Assembly (NCBI RefSeq): GCF_963666145.1
Contig: NZ_OY762614.1
Coordinates: 3,338,501 to 3,402,500 of the forward strand
Source: an uncultured Desulfobacter sp.
Lineage (GTDB): Bacteria; Desulfobacterota; Desulfobacteria; Desulfobacterales; Desulfobacteraceae
Direction: 5' to 3'
Length of the DNA stretch: 64,000 nt
The notes beneath the pieces are model-generated. The model saw nothing but the letters and a program-made list of their open reading frames with translations. It was not told where the DNA came from and did no database searches. Positions 25,706 through 34,591 of the stretch are shown in pieces (position 1 is the first letter of the stretch; each line of letters opens with the position of its first letter). Made by a program: the position numbers and the translations under genes.

Positions 25706-27398
25706 TCTATCGGGGAGCGAACGGGAAACCGGGCGCTCCCGGCTCAATCCCGCCTCGGCGCTGCTGTGTCTGTGCATGTTTGCATCCGGGGCCTGCGGTA
25801 TCATCCTTGAATATATCCAGGCAAGCCTGGCGTCCATGATCCTGGGCAATGCCTTTGAACAGTGGGCCATGGTCATCGGCCTGATGATGTTCTGGATGGG
25901 GTTCGGCAGCCTGATCCAGGCCCAGATCTCCAAAAAACGCCTGATCCATGCCTTTATCGGCATTGAAATCGCCCTTGCCCTTGCCGGGGGGTATTCGCCC
26001 ACCCTGACCTATCTCTCCTACGGATACACCAGCCACTACAGCCTGGTGCTCTATTTTTTTGTATCCGTGATCGGTATTCTTATCGGCCTTGAAATTCCGG
26101 TGATCATACGGATTAACAACGATTTTTCCAGGGAGCTGTCCACCAACCTGGGCAATATCCTGTCTGCCGATTATATCGGATCGTTGGCCGGGGCCCTGGT
26201 TTATGTGTTCATCCTGCTGCGGCTTTTTCCCATTACGGAAGCCGCTTTTTTGACCGCAGGCATGAATTTTTTTCTGGCCCTGATTACATTCGTATATTTT
26301 ACCCGCAAGCAAATCATCCGGCGCAATATCCCCTTGCTTGTGATCATGGCCGCCACCTGTGTTGCCGTGATTTTCGGATACATGAACAACCGTAAGTGGC
26401 AGATCACCAACGAACAGGCCCTGTATGATGACCCTATTGTGTATTCTAAAACCAGCCAGTACCAGCATATCGTTATTACCCATTATAAACCCCTGGATGA
26501 AATCCGGCTTTTTTTGAACGGAAATCTGCAGCTGTGCAGTACGGACGAGGCCCGGTACCATGAGTCCCTGGTCCATCCGGCCCTGGCCCTGGCTCCGGCC
26601 CGCAGCCGGGTATTGATCCTGGGCGGCGGTGACGGCTGTGCGTTAAGGGAAGTACTGAAATATCCGGATGTAGAGCAGATTACGCTGGTGGACCTGGATC
26701 CGGCCATGACCAAGCTTGCCGCCACCCATCCCCTGCTGTCCCGGCTCAACGACCATGCCTTTGACAATGCCCGGGTGACCACCCTGACAGGGTCCGGAAT
26801 TGCCCCGGGAGATTTTCGTCAGATCTACCAGGCCGCATCGAACAAAAAAAGAAAGCCGGATGCGACCCGGCATGTGGCCGAGGTCCGGGTCATGAATCTG
26901 GATGCGGACAAGTTTCTGGAGCAGGTGAAGGGCGTCTGGGACGTTATCATTGTGGATATGCCCGATCCCTCCACACCGGAACTGACCAAGCTCTACTCAA
27001 AGGAGTTTTATCTGAAAGTCAGGCACAGACTGGCTGAAGACGGCGTTGCATCCGTCCAGTCCACCTCCCCGTACCTTGCAAAGGAAAGTTATCTTTGTAT
27101 TGGCAGGACATTGACCGCTGCGGGCTTTTCTATCCTGCCGTACCATGAAAATGTGCCTTCGTTCGGGGATTGGGGCTGGTTTTTATGCCGTCGTCAAAGT
27201 TGGGACAATGATGTTTCACAACAGCGGATTGCACAACTTGAATTTACGGTCCCCACCCGGTTTTTAACCCCCGAGGTGTTCAAAGGCGAACTTGTTTTCG
27301 GCAAAGGCATGGAGCAAAGCCGCCACACTGAAATCAACACGCTTCTTTTCCCTGTGCTGTTATCCTATTACAATCATGAATCCTGGCTTTTGGATTAA
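25695..27398 (+). CDS. Membrane-anchored spermidine synthase-like aminopropyltransferase
   Basis: A 567-residue fusion of a polytopic membrane domain (about seven helices, residues 15-225) to a spermidine/spermine synthase-type domain. The SAM-binding loop is LILGGGDGCALREVLKY (about residues 306-322), followed by ITLVDLDP and, near residue 421, MPDPSTPELTKLYS, the conserved catalytic D-x-x-D-P region. The soluble domain should face the cytoplasm. It probably transfers an aminopropyl group from decarboxylated SAM, though the true acceptor may be unusual given the membrane domain. I chose ATG at 25695 over a TTG two codons earlier. It ends the operon of membrane protein, TelA, DUF4178, lipoprotein and DUF350. 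Confidence 0.9.
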   Translation: MPSDLSGSERETGRSRLNPASALLCLCMFASGACGIILEYIQASLASMILGNAFEQWAMVIGLMMFWMGFGSLIQAQISKKRLIHAFIGIEIALALAGGYSPTLTYLSYGYTSHYSLVLYFFVSVIGILIGLEIPVIIRINNDFSRELSTNLGNILSADYIGSLAGALVYVFILLRLFPITEAAFLTAGMNFFLALITFVYFTRKQIIRRNIPLLVIMAATCVAVIFGYMNNRKWQITNEQALYDDPIVYSKTSQYQHIVITHYKPLDEIRLFLNGNLQLCSTDEARYHESLVHPALALAPARSRVLILGGGDGCALREVLKYPDVEQITLVDLDPAMTKLAATHPLLSRLNDHAFDNARVTTLTGSGIAPGDFRQIYQAASNKKRKPDATRHVAEVRVMNLDADKFLEQVKGVWDVIIVDMPDPSTPELTKLYSKEFYLKVRHRLAEDGVASVQSTSPYLAKESYLCIGRTLTAAGFSILPYHENVPSFGDWGWFLCRRQSWDNDVSQQRIAQLEFTVPTRFLTPEVFKGELVFGKGMEQSRHTEINTLLFPVLLSYYNHESWLLD

Positions 27399-27453
27399 TA
27401 CTTGGGCACAAACGCATCTATTGAATTAAATTTAAACGGGAATTTGAAGGTCA

Positions 27454-27807
27454 TTATTCAGTTACGATGGCCCTTATTTTAGCCAACGCTTCACTGATTA
27501 CCGCGGTCTGCGCCTTTTCAGCAAACTTTAATCCTCGTTCCACAAAATCAATTGTCTTGACCTGGTGACAGAGAATAACACCGGAAATTTTTTTTCCGGT
27601 TAAAGCCACTTCAAAACCGTGTCCCCGGACCCGGCTTGTGACCGGGGCGACCAACGCCAGCAGGACTTTTTTATTGAAAATTGCAGGAGAAAGGACGATG
27701 GCCGACCGATGCCCCATTTGCTCATGGCCGGCAGCGGGATCGAAATCTGTCCAGACAAGATCTCCGCGTTCGGGAATATACACTTTTTTTTTTGATTTCG
27801 CGGCCAT
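27454..27807 (-). CDS. mazF: MazF/PemK-type mRNA interferase toxin
   Basis: A 117-residue toxin of the MazF/PemK family, which cleaves mRNA at short sequences and halts growth unless bound by MazE. The family core is visible: YIPERGDLVWTDFDPAAGHE at the N terminus, then GHRSAIVLSPAIFN, VAPVTSRV, and SGVILCHQVKTIDF. I chose the start at 27807: AAGGA precedes this ATG by 6 bases and it shares one base with the mazE stop (TAATG). An ATG two codons upstream is possible. It is the second gene of mazEF. Confidence 0.93.
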   Translation of the reverse strand: MAAKSKKKVYIPERGDLVWTDFDPAAGHEQMGHRSAIVLSPAIFNKKVLLALVAPVTSRVRGHGFEVALTGKKISGVILCHQVKTIDFVERGLKFAEKAQTAVISEALAKIRAIVTE

Positions 27808-28067
27808 TACCATTCCTTTCCCACCGGCTTGTCATTCAACCATGCCTTATCCTCAGCATCCAACACAACCGCTTTAGGATCACATTGGTTTAAAAGCTCA
27901 TCAAGCGTATACTCTTTTTTCTCTTTGATCGGGGTAATAATAATCCTGCCGTCTTTTGCCTCAATGGTAACTGTCTGATCTTTTTCAAGCTGGATCATGT
28001 CCGCAATTACTTTTGGTATCCTTGCCGCCAAGCTGTTACCCCACTTTTTAATAACCAGTTCCGTCAT
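27807..28067 (-). CDS. mazE: MazE antitoxin
   Basis: An 86-residue AbrB/MazE-type antitoxin that neutralises MazF and represses its own operon. The DNA-binding swapped-hairpin domain is residues 1-50: TELVIKKWGNSLAARIPK, then QTVTIEAKDGRIIITPI, as in MazE/ChpAI. The C-terminal part (LDELLNQCDPKAV...LNDKPVGKEW) is the disordered toxin-binding tail and carries the expected acidic residues. It is coupled to mazF through a TAATG overlap. A candidate operator lies just upstream at 28084-28143. Confidence 0.93.
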   Translation of the reverse strand: MTELVIKKWGNSLAARIPKVIADMIQLEKDQTVTIEAKDGRIIITPIKEKKEYTLDELLNQCDPKAVVLDAEDKAWLNDKPVGKEW

Positions 28068-28083
28068 TTTGTTTTCCTTAAAA

Positions 28084-28143
28084 GTTTAAACATTGTGTAT
28101 ACATAGTATGCCATAAAAGAGTTTGTGTTAACAATGTATAAAC
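28084..28143. promoter_or_regulatory. Candidate MazE operator
   Basis: Inverted repeat GTTTAAACATTGT (28084-28096) and ACAATGTATAAAC (28131-28143), matching in 12 of 13 positions and centred about 46 bases upstream of mazE. MazE proteins autorepress at such repeats. No other gene starts near it on the minus strand. Confidence 0.5.
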
Positions 28144-28265
28144 ATGCCGATTTCAAGCAGAAAATTTTCGTTTTTTATCTGTTTTCGACCATTTAACGGC
28201 AAGTCGTTTGGGATTGGCCTGATTTAAAAGTGCCTATTTCCTGCATTCCATGGTTAAGTGATGCC

Positions 28266-30200
28266 ATGAAAAAAGCTCTTTTGATCCAACTGCCCATCCC
28301 CAGGCTCAACCTGGGACTGTACACGGGCAATATCCCCCTGGCCGGGGCTTGTCTAAAACAGGCCGCCCGGGATGTCCCGGGTTGGCAGGTGGACCTTTTG
28401 TCCGAAACCGCGCTGTCATGGGCCGGAGACCAGGCCATTGTCCGGGATATCTGCGACAGAAAACCGGATCTTTTGGGGTTCACGGTATTTGCCTGGAACA
28501 TGGACCGATCTGTTTTTTTGGCCCGTCAGATTAAGGAAAAGACCGGTGCCCGACTGATTTTCGGCGGTCCCCAGGTCACTGAGGATACCCTTGGCGATTT
28601 TCCGGGATTTATTGATTATCTTGTGATCGGCCAGGGAGAATCCCTGTTCCGTCGGGTCCTGGATAACGATATTCGAGAGGACCGGGATCTGTGGAAAAAT
28701 TCACGGGTTCTGAACGCGTCCACCCCTGTGATGCTCTGCCATGACGGTCTGGCGCAAGAATCCATGCTGGCCAACGGGTCGCCCTATGTCAACGGACATC
28801 TTGATCTTGGCCCCGGACAGGTGATGCTCCTGGAAACCCAAAGGGGCTGTCCTTACAAATGCGGGTTCTGTTATTATTCCAAAGCCAGAAAAAAACGGGA
28901 TATCGCCGACAGTAAAACAGTTATAAAAGGCATTGAGTGGGCATTAAACAATCATGCCAGAGAGCTCTACCTGATGGACCCCTCCCTGAATGCAAGACCT
29001 GAACTGCCGCCCTTGCTTGAAACGATAGCGGCCCTGAACAGGTCAAAAAAACTGTCTATTATCAGCGAAATCCGGGCCGAATCCGTCACCGACCCCATGG
29101 CCGCCCGATATGCCGCTGCCGGGTTCAGGCAATTTGAGGTCGGACTGCAGAGCACCAATCCCACAGCCCTTGATACCATGAACCGGCCCACGAATCTGGA
29201 ACGATTTGTCACCGGTGTAAGAGCCCTTGAAAAACAGGGTATAGAGGCAACCATTGATTTGATTTTCGGGCTGCCCGGCGATAACCCCCAAGGGTTTAGA
29301 AACAGTGTGGATTTTATTCTTGAGCATGATTTTCAGGACCATATCCAGGTGTTTCCTTTGCTGGTCCTGCCGGGAACCTCATTTCGCAGGCAGGCCCTGG
29401 AACTCGGGCTTGAATTTTCGCCCCATCCACCCTATTCGGTGATAAAAACCCCCGCCTTTTCCCAGCAAGATTTGGTGCCGGCCCTGGATTATGCCGAAGA
29501 GGCCTTTGATCGGACATTTGTGCCGTTTCCGGACCTGGAGATTTCTTTTATCGGCCCCGGCGTAAAGGATCATTACATCTGCCCGGACAATCGTCGGCTT
29601 TTGGCCAAACTGGTTCTGGATACCCCTCGTTCGCTGGCGGAGATTGATGCCCTTGCAGAGTGCATCTCCTCTCCTTTCCAGATTTTTTTTCTCGACAACG
29701 CCCTGGATCAGAATTATATCAACCAGGTCACAGCCACGGTTTCAAAGAAAAACCCCTTTGTGCCCCTGGAACTTGTTTTTATCACTTCGGAATTTGTACC
29801 TGATACGGATGCGGTGTTGAACGCGGCAGCCCACATCCGTCCCCACTTTCTGGATCTGGATTCGCAATACCTGTATTCGGAGCCCGGAAACAGAAGTATT
29901 CTTTTTACCCTGGTCTCTGCGGGAACCACCCCTGTTTTCCAGAACACCATGCAGAGCCAGGTATTGCAATGGTCCGGAAACGGATTGCCGGGCCTTTCGG
30001 TTTTGACCGATCTTTTTCACCTGGACGGCATTTTCATTCCCGGCCGGGGGCAAATGCTGCTGCACTGGCAGGATGCCATGGCCGAGGTTCATGAGGATAT
30101 CCCCCCTGTCAGTTTTGCCGACATCTCTTTGCAGATGCGCTGGCTTTCCATGGCCGAAAAGGACAAGTACCATCTGGATGTTTTCGATGCCATGCAATAA
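28266..30200 (+). CDS. B12-binding-domain radical SAM protein
   Basis: A 644-residue radical SAM protein with an N-terminal cobalamin-binding-like Rossmann domain (residues about 1-140, ending GGPQVTEDTLGDFPGFIDY and VIGQGESLFRRVL). The radical SAM core follows with CPYKCGFC at about residues 195-202, and DLIFGLPGDN marks its end. A C-terminal region of about 250 residues has the DUF4080-like look (PFQIFFLDN). Whether cobalamin binds is unsure because the DxHxxG motif is not seen. Substrate unknown. I chose ATG at 28266, which starts MKKALLIQLP, over a GTG 12 codons earlier. Its 3' end has a decayed copy at 31875-31964. Confidence 0.85.
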   Translation: MKKALLIQLPIPRLNLGLYTGNIPLAGACLKQAARDVPGWQVDLLSETALSWAGDQAIVRDICDRKPDLLGFTVFAWNMDRSVFLARQIKEKTGARLIFGGPQVTEDTLGDFPGFIDYLVIGQGESLFRRVLDNDIREDRDLWKNSRVLNASTPVMLCHDGLAQESMLANGSPYVNGHLDLGPGQVMLLETQRGCPYKCGFCYYSKARKKRDIADSKTVIKGIEWALNNHARELYLMDPSLNARPELPPLLETIAALNRSKKLSIISEIRAESVTDPMAARYAAAGFRQFEVGLQSTNPTALDTMNRPTNLERFVTGVRALEKQGIEATIDLIFGLPGDNPQGFRNSVDFILEHDFQDHIQVFPLLVLPGTSFRRQALELGLEFSPHPPYSVIKTPAFSQQDLVPALDYAEEAFDRTFVPFPDLEISFIGPGVKDHYICPDNRRLLAKLVLDTPRSLAEIDALAECISSPFQIFFLDNALDQNYINQVTATVSKKNPFVPLELVFITSEFVPDTDAVLNAAAHIRPHFLDLDSQYLYSEPGNRSILFTLVSAGTTPVFQNTMQSQVLQWSGNGLPGLSVLTDLFHLDGIFIPGRGQMLLHWQDAMAEVHEDIPPVSFADISLQMRWLSMAEKDKYHLDVFDAMQ

Positions 30201-30376
30201 ATTAGTGTTCTGTCGTCCTCCATACTGTTCTTGACAAAAGAGCCGCCTTCTTTTTATTCTACATTTCACATCCCTGATCCTGAACTAAGATGGCGGCTGT
30301 TGGTTGTTTTTCAAATGATTGTCCTCCTGACCATGTGGATTAAATGCTTAAGGGAACCAAAAGACGGGTGGCTATT

Positions 30377-31810
30377 ATGAATAGAAATGATTTTGTGATC
30401 TCTCATTTGCTGGTTCTTCCGGCTATTTTTGTCTTATTTGCTGTGTTTTACATCACCTCTGCCCAGGCGACGGAGGAGATGGCGGTATATAAGAATAAGA
30501 AGCGAACCGGCGATTATGACATGATGAAAAAAGAGCATGTCATCCGTTTTCTTGTTCCCTACAGCAAGACCTATTATTATCTGGATAAAGGGGAACAAAA
30601 AGGCCTGACCTATGAATCTATCCGGCTTTTTGAACAGGCCATTAACACCAAAGAGAAGAAAGGGCACGTTAAGATTAAGACTGTTATTATCCCCACCCCA
30701 AGAGATCGCCTCTTTAACGATCTGGCCCAAGGTCTTGGGGATGTGGCCGCAGGCAACCTGACCAATACCGCCCAACGCCGAAAGCTTGCAGACTTTGCCG
30801 ATCCGTTTTATGTGGGCGCCAAGGAGATCATTGTCTCGTCAAAAGACTACAAAAAGATGAATTCCCTGGAAGAATTATCTGGAAAAGAGGTGTATGCCCG
30901 CAAATCCAGCAGCTATCATCAAAGCCTGCTTAACGCAAACAATCTCCTGAGAAAGAACGGGAAAAAGGCAATTATTATCAAAGACGCAGATGAGTACCTG
31001 GAAGATGAAGATCTGCTGGAAATGGTTAACGCCCGGATTCTTCCCATGATCGTCGTAGATAATCACAAGGCTGCATTCTGGGCACAGATTTTCCCGGATA
31101 TTGTGCTTCACGATGCCATTGCCTTGCGCAAAGACGGGGAGATCGGTTGGGCGATACGCGAGAACTCTCCTCAGTTAAAGCAGGTCATCAATGATTTTGT
31201 CAAAAAGAATAAGGAAGGCTCGCTTCATTTCAATATGTTTGTTAAACGGTACATGAAAGATGCCGGCTATATGAAAAACAATATTTCTGAGAAAGAACGG
31301 GCAAAATTTAAGAATCTGGTCTCCCTTTTTCAAAAATACGCAGATAAGTATTCCTTTGACTGGCTGATGCTGGCGGCACTCTCCTACCAGGAGTCCGGTC
31401 TGGATCAATCCAAGAAAAGCGATGTGGGGGCCATCGGCATTATGCAGGTCATGCCGGCCACGGCAAAGGATCCCAATGTTGCGGTTCCCGATATCCAGCA
31501 GTTGGACAACAATATCCATGCGGGCAGTAAATACCTGCGATTTATAGCTGACCGCTATTTCATGGACCAGGGGATAGATGCGCTTAATCGGCACTTGTTT
31601 GCCTTTGCCTCTTACAACGCAGGGCCGGCCCGGGTGAAAAAGTTACGCGAAGAAGCCAAGGCAAACGGCCTGGATTCCAATCGCTGGTTTAATAATGTGG
31701 AGCTGATCGCCGCCAAGCGAATTGGAAGAGAAACCGTACAGTATGTCGGTAATATCTACAAATATTATATCGCCTACCGCTTGATCTCTGAAACACAGAA
31801 AAAGAAATAA
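30377..31810 (+). CDS. mltF: MltF-like membrane-bound lytic transglycosylase
   Basis: A 477-residue protein with an N-terminal membrane or signal segment (about residues 5-30), a periplasmic solute-binding-like domain (about 50-275; RFLVPYSKTYYYLDKGEQKG and DVAAGNLTNTAQRRKLADF), and a C-terminal SLT lysozyme-like domain (about 320-470). The catalytic glutamate is near residue 339 in ALSYQESGLD. The motifs GAIGIMQVMPATA and FASYNAGPARV, plus the final ETVQYVGNIYKYY, complete the SLT signature. It should cleave murein glycan strands in the periplasm. GGTGG precedes the ATG at 30377. It lies between two copies of the radical SAM 3' end. Confidence 0.93.
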   Translation: MNRNDFVISHLLVLPAIFVLFAVFYITSAQATEEMAVYKNKKRTGDYDMMKKEHVIRFLVPYSKTYYYLDKGEQKGLTYESIRLFEQAINTKEKKGHVKIKTVIIPTPRDRLFNDLAQGLGDVAAGNLTNTAQRRKLADFADPFYVGAKEIIVSSKDYKKMNSLEELSGKEVYARKSSSYHQSLLNANNLLRKNGKKAIIIKDADEYLEDEDLLEMVNARILPMIVVDNHKAAFWAQIFPDIVLHDAIALRKDGEIGWAIRENSPQLKQVINDFVKKNKEGSLHFNMFVKRYMKDAGYMKNNISEKERAKFKNLVSLFQKYADKYSFDWLMLAALSYQESGLDQSKKSDVGAIGIMQVMPATAKDPNVAVPDIQQLDNNIHAGSKYLRFIADRYFMDQGIDALNRHLFAFASYNAGPARVKKLREEAKANGLDSNRWFNNVELIAAKRIGRETVQYVGNIYKYYIAYRLISETQKKK

Positions 31811-31874
31811 CGCAGAAACCAGATTTTTTGTCGTTCATATGGGCGTCTAAAATATTAGGTTGATGGCCCCCTCT

Positions 31875-31964
31875 GTCAGTTTTACCGGTATTTCTTTGCA
31901 GATGCCCGGGCTTCCCTTGACACACAAGGACGTGTGTCATTTTGATCGTTTCATTGCCTTGCAA
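31875..31964 (+). pseudogene. Decayed copy of the B12 radical SAM gene 3' end
   Basis: These 90 bases align without gaps to 30108-30197, the last 30 codons of the upstream radical SAM gene, at roughly 70 percent identity by eye. The encoded peptides correspond: VSFADISLQMRWLSMAEKD in the gene and VSFTGISLQMPGLPLTHKD here. No start or upstream part of a gene is present, so it is a non-coding relic. It flanks the mltF gene together with the intact 3' end. Confidence 0.7.
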
Positions 31965-32078
31965 AATCAAAAAAACGGTCTTGACAATTTGGGGCAGATA
32001 TTATTCATTTGCTGTTAAAGTCTGTGTGATTTTCATCTCCTCGTTTCGTTTTGAATTAAATATGAACTGGAAGGCTTT

Positions 32079-32831
32079 ATGACCCAATATTCTACCGCGT
32101 CACAGTTATTTGATGCCTGTGGTGTGTTGTTTGGTCCGGAAGTTAATGTTTCCCTGGAATTTTTAAAATATCTGCGACCGTCCGGAATTAAGGATGCATA
32201 CCGCTGCCAGGCGTTTAAAATGCATCCGGATCGGGCGGCGGCATTGGGCCAGGATGAAGACATTTTAAATGACCGGTTTAACACCCTCACCCAGGCCTAT
32301 GAATGTTTAATCGGTGCCATAAAAGGGGATGGGCGGGTGTTGATGCGGCAGTCAAACTCCAGGGTGTCCAGAACCCGCCCAGGGTATCGAAGAACGGCTG
32401 AGACATCCGGTTCAAATCCAGGAAATGATCATTTCTATTCCAGTAACGCGAGCGTACCTAAAAAGAAGCTGTTGATCGGTCAATACCTCTATTATTCCGG
32501 CTATATATCCTGGAAAACACTCATTGAGATTATTGTCCGGCAACGCAAAGATCGTCCGCCGATCGGTCAGATCGCCCTTGATTGCGGTTTAATTGATTCT
32601 GACCAGCTATGGTATATTCTTGCCCATCGTCATGTGAACGAAAAATTTGGCGATTGTGCCGTTCGAAATGAATATTTTACCCAGCGGAACCTTTTGGTCC
32701 TTTTATACAAACAAAAAAAACTTCAACACCCCATCGGCCATTATTTGCTGGAATACGGTTTTGGTCCCGGCGCACTCGACCGGCTGGTTAAAAAGCAGAA
32801 ACGCCATAACCGGAATGTAGCATTTAGATAA
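32079..32831 (+). CDS. J-domain protein with GspE-N/MshEN-like C terminus
   Basis: A 250-residue protein with an unusual pairing. Residues about 8-85 form a divergent J domain with the HPD motif at 49-51 (FKMHPDRAAALGQ), followed by FNTLTQAYECLIGA like helix IV. A Ser/Arg/Gly linker leads to a C-terminal part with two similar units (LLIGQYLYYSGYISWKTL and PPIGQIALDCGLIDSDQL, then PIGHYLLEYG). Units of the form G-x-x-L-x-x-x-G-x-I occur in the N-terminal domains of GspE/PilB/MshE ATPases. It probably recruits DnaK to a partner. Function is inferred only. Confidence 0.7.
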   Translation: MTQYSTASQLFDACGVLFGPEVNVSLEFLKYLRPSGIKDAYRCQAFKMHPDRAAALGQDEDILNDRFNTLTQAYECLIGAIKGDGRVLMRQSNSRVSRTRPGYRRTAETSGSNPGNDHFYSSNASVPKKKLLIGQYLYYSGYISWKTLIEIIVRQRKDRPPIGQIALDCGLIDSDQLWYILAHRHVNEKFGDCAVRNEYFTQRNLLVLLYKQKKLQHPIGHYLLEYGFGPGALDRLVKKQKRHNRNVAFR

Positions 32832-32881
32832 CCCGGCTGAATCCGCACTGATCCATGGATGGCCTATCAAAGTTTTTTTAG

Positions 32882-32910
32882 TTGACAACGCAGCGGTCGT
32901 CCGGTAGAAG
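32882..32910 (+). promoter_or_regulatory. Candidate sigma-70 promoter for tRNA-Asp
   Basis: TTGACA at 32882-32887, a 17-base spacer, then TAGAAG at 32905-32910. It would start transcription about 65 bases before the tRNA. The -10 is imperfect. Confidence 0.5.
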
Positions 32911-32981
32911 AGGATGCTCTTTAGCAAGGGGATAACTCAGTGAAATGTTCACGCACTGTTTTACTCGCCATAGATAATCAC

Positions 32982-33058
32982 GGGGGTGTAGTTCAGTTGG
33001 TTAGAACGCTAGCCTGTCACGCTAGAGGCCGCGAGTTCGAGTCTCGTCACTCCCGCCA
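32982..33058 (+). tRNA. tRNA-Asp (anticodon GTC)
   Basis: A 77-base tRNA with encoded CCA. The acceptor arms GGGGGTG and CACTCCC pair with one G-T wobble. The anticodon stem CTAGC/GCTAG surrounds the loop CTGTCAC with anticodon GTC, decoding Asp. The T-arm loop carries GTTCGAGTC. A factor-independent terminator follows at once, so it is transcribed alone. Confidence 0.96.
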
Positions 33059-33064
33059 CAATAT

Positions 33065-33099
33065 AAAAAGGTTTTCAGTCAGCTGCTGAAAACCTTTTT
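33065..33099 (+). terminator. Terminator after tRNA-Asp
   Basis: Perfect 14-base stem (33065-33078 with 33086-33099) around a 7-base loop; the right arm ends in five T. It is symmetrical enough to serve the convergent mgtE gene as well. Confidence 0.9.
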
Positions 33100-33188
33100 A
33101 ATTTGAAGCTTATAAAATTTCAAAAAAAGAGCCTCGGTCAGGATCTGTTCTTTGCTGTGTTACTCCAGCTTTTTTGTGGTGCCCATTC

Positions 33189-34553
33189 TCAGAGCCCAAG
33201 CAAAATTTTTGAGATCGTAAAGTAACAGTAAATACTGGAAAGGTCCATAAACGTTGTAACAAACGGTCCTGTGGCAACGGCCGGATCAATATTAAGCCTT
33301 TCAAAAACGAGCGGCACGGTCGTTCCCACAAGTGCTGCAACACTCATGGCTGCAACAATGGCAATGCTGACACTTGAAGCGACAGCCCATGAAAAGGGGT
33401 CTGTCATAAATCTGAGCTTGGCCACAGAACCGATCAGGGTGCCGTAAAGCACCCCCAGAATAAATCCGACGCCCAGTTCCTTGGTCAGCATTTTTGTGAA
33501 ATCCCGGATATTCACCCGGCCCATGGCAATACCCCGCACCATAATCGTGGCGCTCTGGGTGCCGATATTGCCGCCCATGCCCATGATGATGGGAATAAAG
33601 GCAACAAGTCCTGTGTATTTTGCCAGGGTGGATTCAAACCCGCCAATGATAAAAGAGTTTGCAATGCCGCCCAGACAGCTCGCCAGCAGCCACGGCATCC
33701 GAATCATGGTCCCTTTGATGATCGTCTGGGTTTCCACATACTCCTCACCCACGCCGCCCATCTTCAACATATCTTCTGTGGCCGTTTCGTGCAGAATATC
33801 TATGACGTCATCCACCGTGACAATGCCGATGATCCGGTTATCATCATCTGTAACAGGAATGGCCAGATAGTCGTAGCGGGACACCAGCTGGGCAACGACT
33901 TCCCGGTCCGTGTAGGGTTTAACAGAAACAATATCCGTGGCCATGAACTCCTTGAGGGGCCTGTTCGGAGACTCCACTACCAACTGGCGAAGTGAGCTGA
34001 CCCCCACAAGTTTGCCGTAAGAGTTTATGACATAGATATAAAAGGGCATTTCAACATCCAGGTACTTGTTTTGTAATGCTTCAATGACCTCCTTGGCCTT
34101 GATGTCTTCTTCCAGGGCAACGTAATCCTTGACCATGAGGCTGCCGGCGGTATCTTCGTCATAGCTCATGATTTGTTCTACATTGTATGACTCTTCCTTT
34201 TGCATTTTGGACAGAATATTGTCGGACAGTTCTTCGTCCAGACACCCGAGTAACTCAGCCGCATCATCCGAGGGCATGCGGTCAAAAACATTCACCAGCT
34301 TATTGAAATCTATGAATTTGACCAGCGCCACAAAGGTTGTTTCCGGCAGGTGGGAAAAGAGCAGACCAATATCCTCGGGGTTGTCCAGCAGATTGATCAG
34401 CTTTTCCTGATTGAGAGGGGTCAGATTTTCCAGAACAATGGACAGGTCTGCCATGTGGGTTTTTTTTATGATATTGAGCAGCTGCTTGTTGGCCCCCCGG
34501 CGCAATAATCTTGTGATGCTGGTCTCAAGTATCTGAATTTGTTCTTTTTGCAT
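33189..34553 (-). CDS. mgtE: Magnesium transporter MgtE
   Basis: A 454-residue Mg2+ channel/transporter. Order of domains: an N-terminal helical Mg-sensing domain (about residues 1-130, with repeated LLSHLP-type units such as LLFSHLPETTFVAL), two CBS domains (about 135-255; GSLMVKDYVAL, VGVSSLRQLV, GIVTVDDVIDIL) and five membrane helices (about 285-454). The membrane motif GGNIGTQSATIMVRGIA is conserved in MgtE, and ATGPFVTTFMD near the end is the pore region. Sensing is direct: Mg2+ binding to the cytosolic part closes the pore. AAGGGAA lies 8 bases before the ATG. It converges with the tRNA gene. Confidence 0.96.
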   Translation of the reverse strand: MQKEQIQILETSITRLLRRGANKQLLNIIKKTHMADLSIVLENLTPLNQEKLINLLDNPEDIGLLFSHLPETTFVALVKFIDFNKLVNVFDRMPSDDAAELLGCLDEELSDNILSKMQKEESYNVEQIMSYDEDTAGSLMVKDYVALEEDIKAKEVIEALQNKYLDVEMPFYIYVINSYGKLVGVSSLRQLVVESPNRPLKEFMATDIVSVKPYTDREVVAQLVSRYDYLAIPVTDDDNRIIGIVTVDDVIDILHETATEDMLKMGGVGEEYVETQTIIKGTMIRMPWLLASCLGGIANSFIIGGFESTLAKYTGLVAFIPIIMGMGGNIGTQSATIMVRGIAMGRVNIRDFTKMLTKELGVGFILGVLYGTLIGSVAKLRFMTDPFSWAVASSVSIAIVAAMSVAALVGTTVPLVFERLNIDPAVATGPFVTTFMDLSSIYCYFTISKILLGL

Positions 34554-34591
34554 GGATAAGTTCCCTTTGGGTGTGCAGTATCGAAGTTGTT

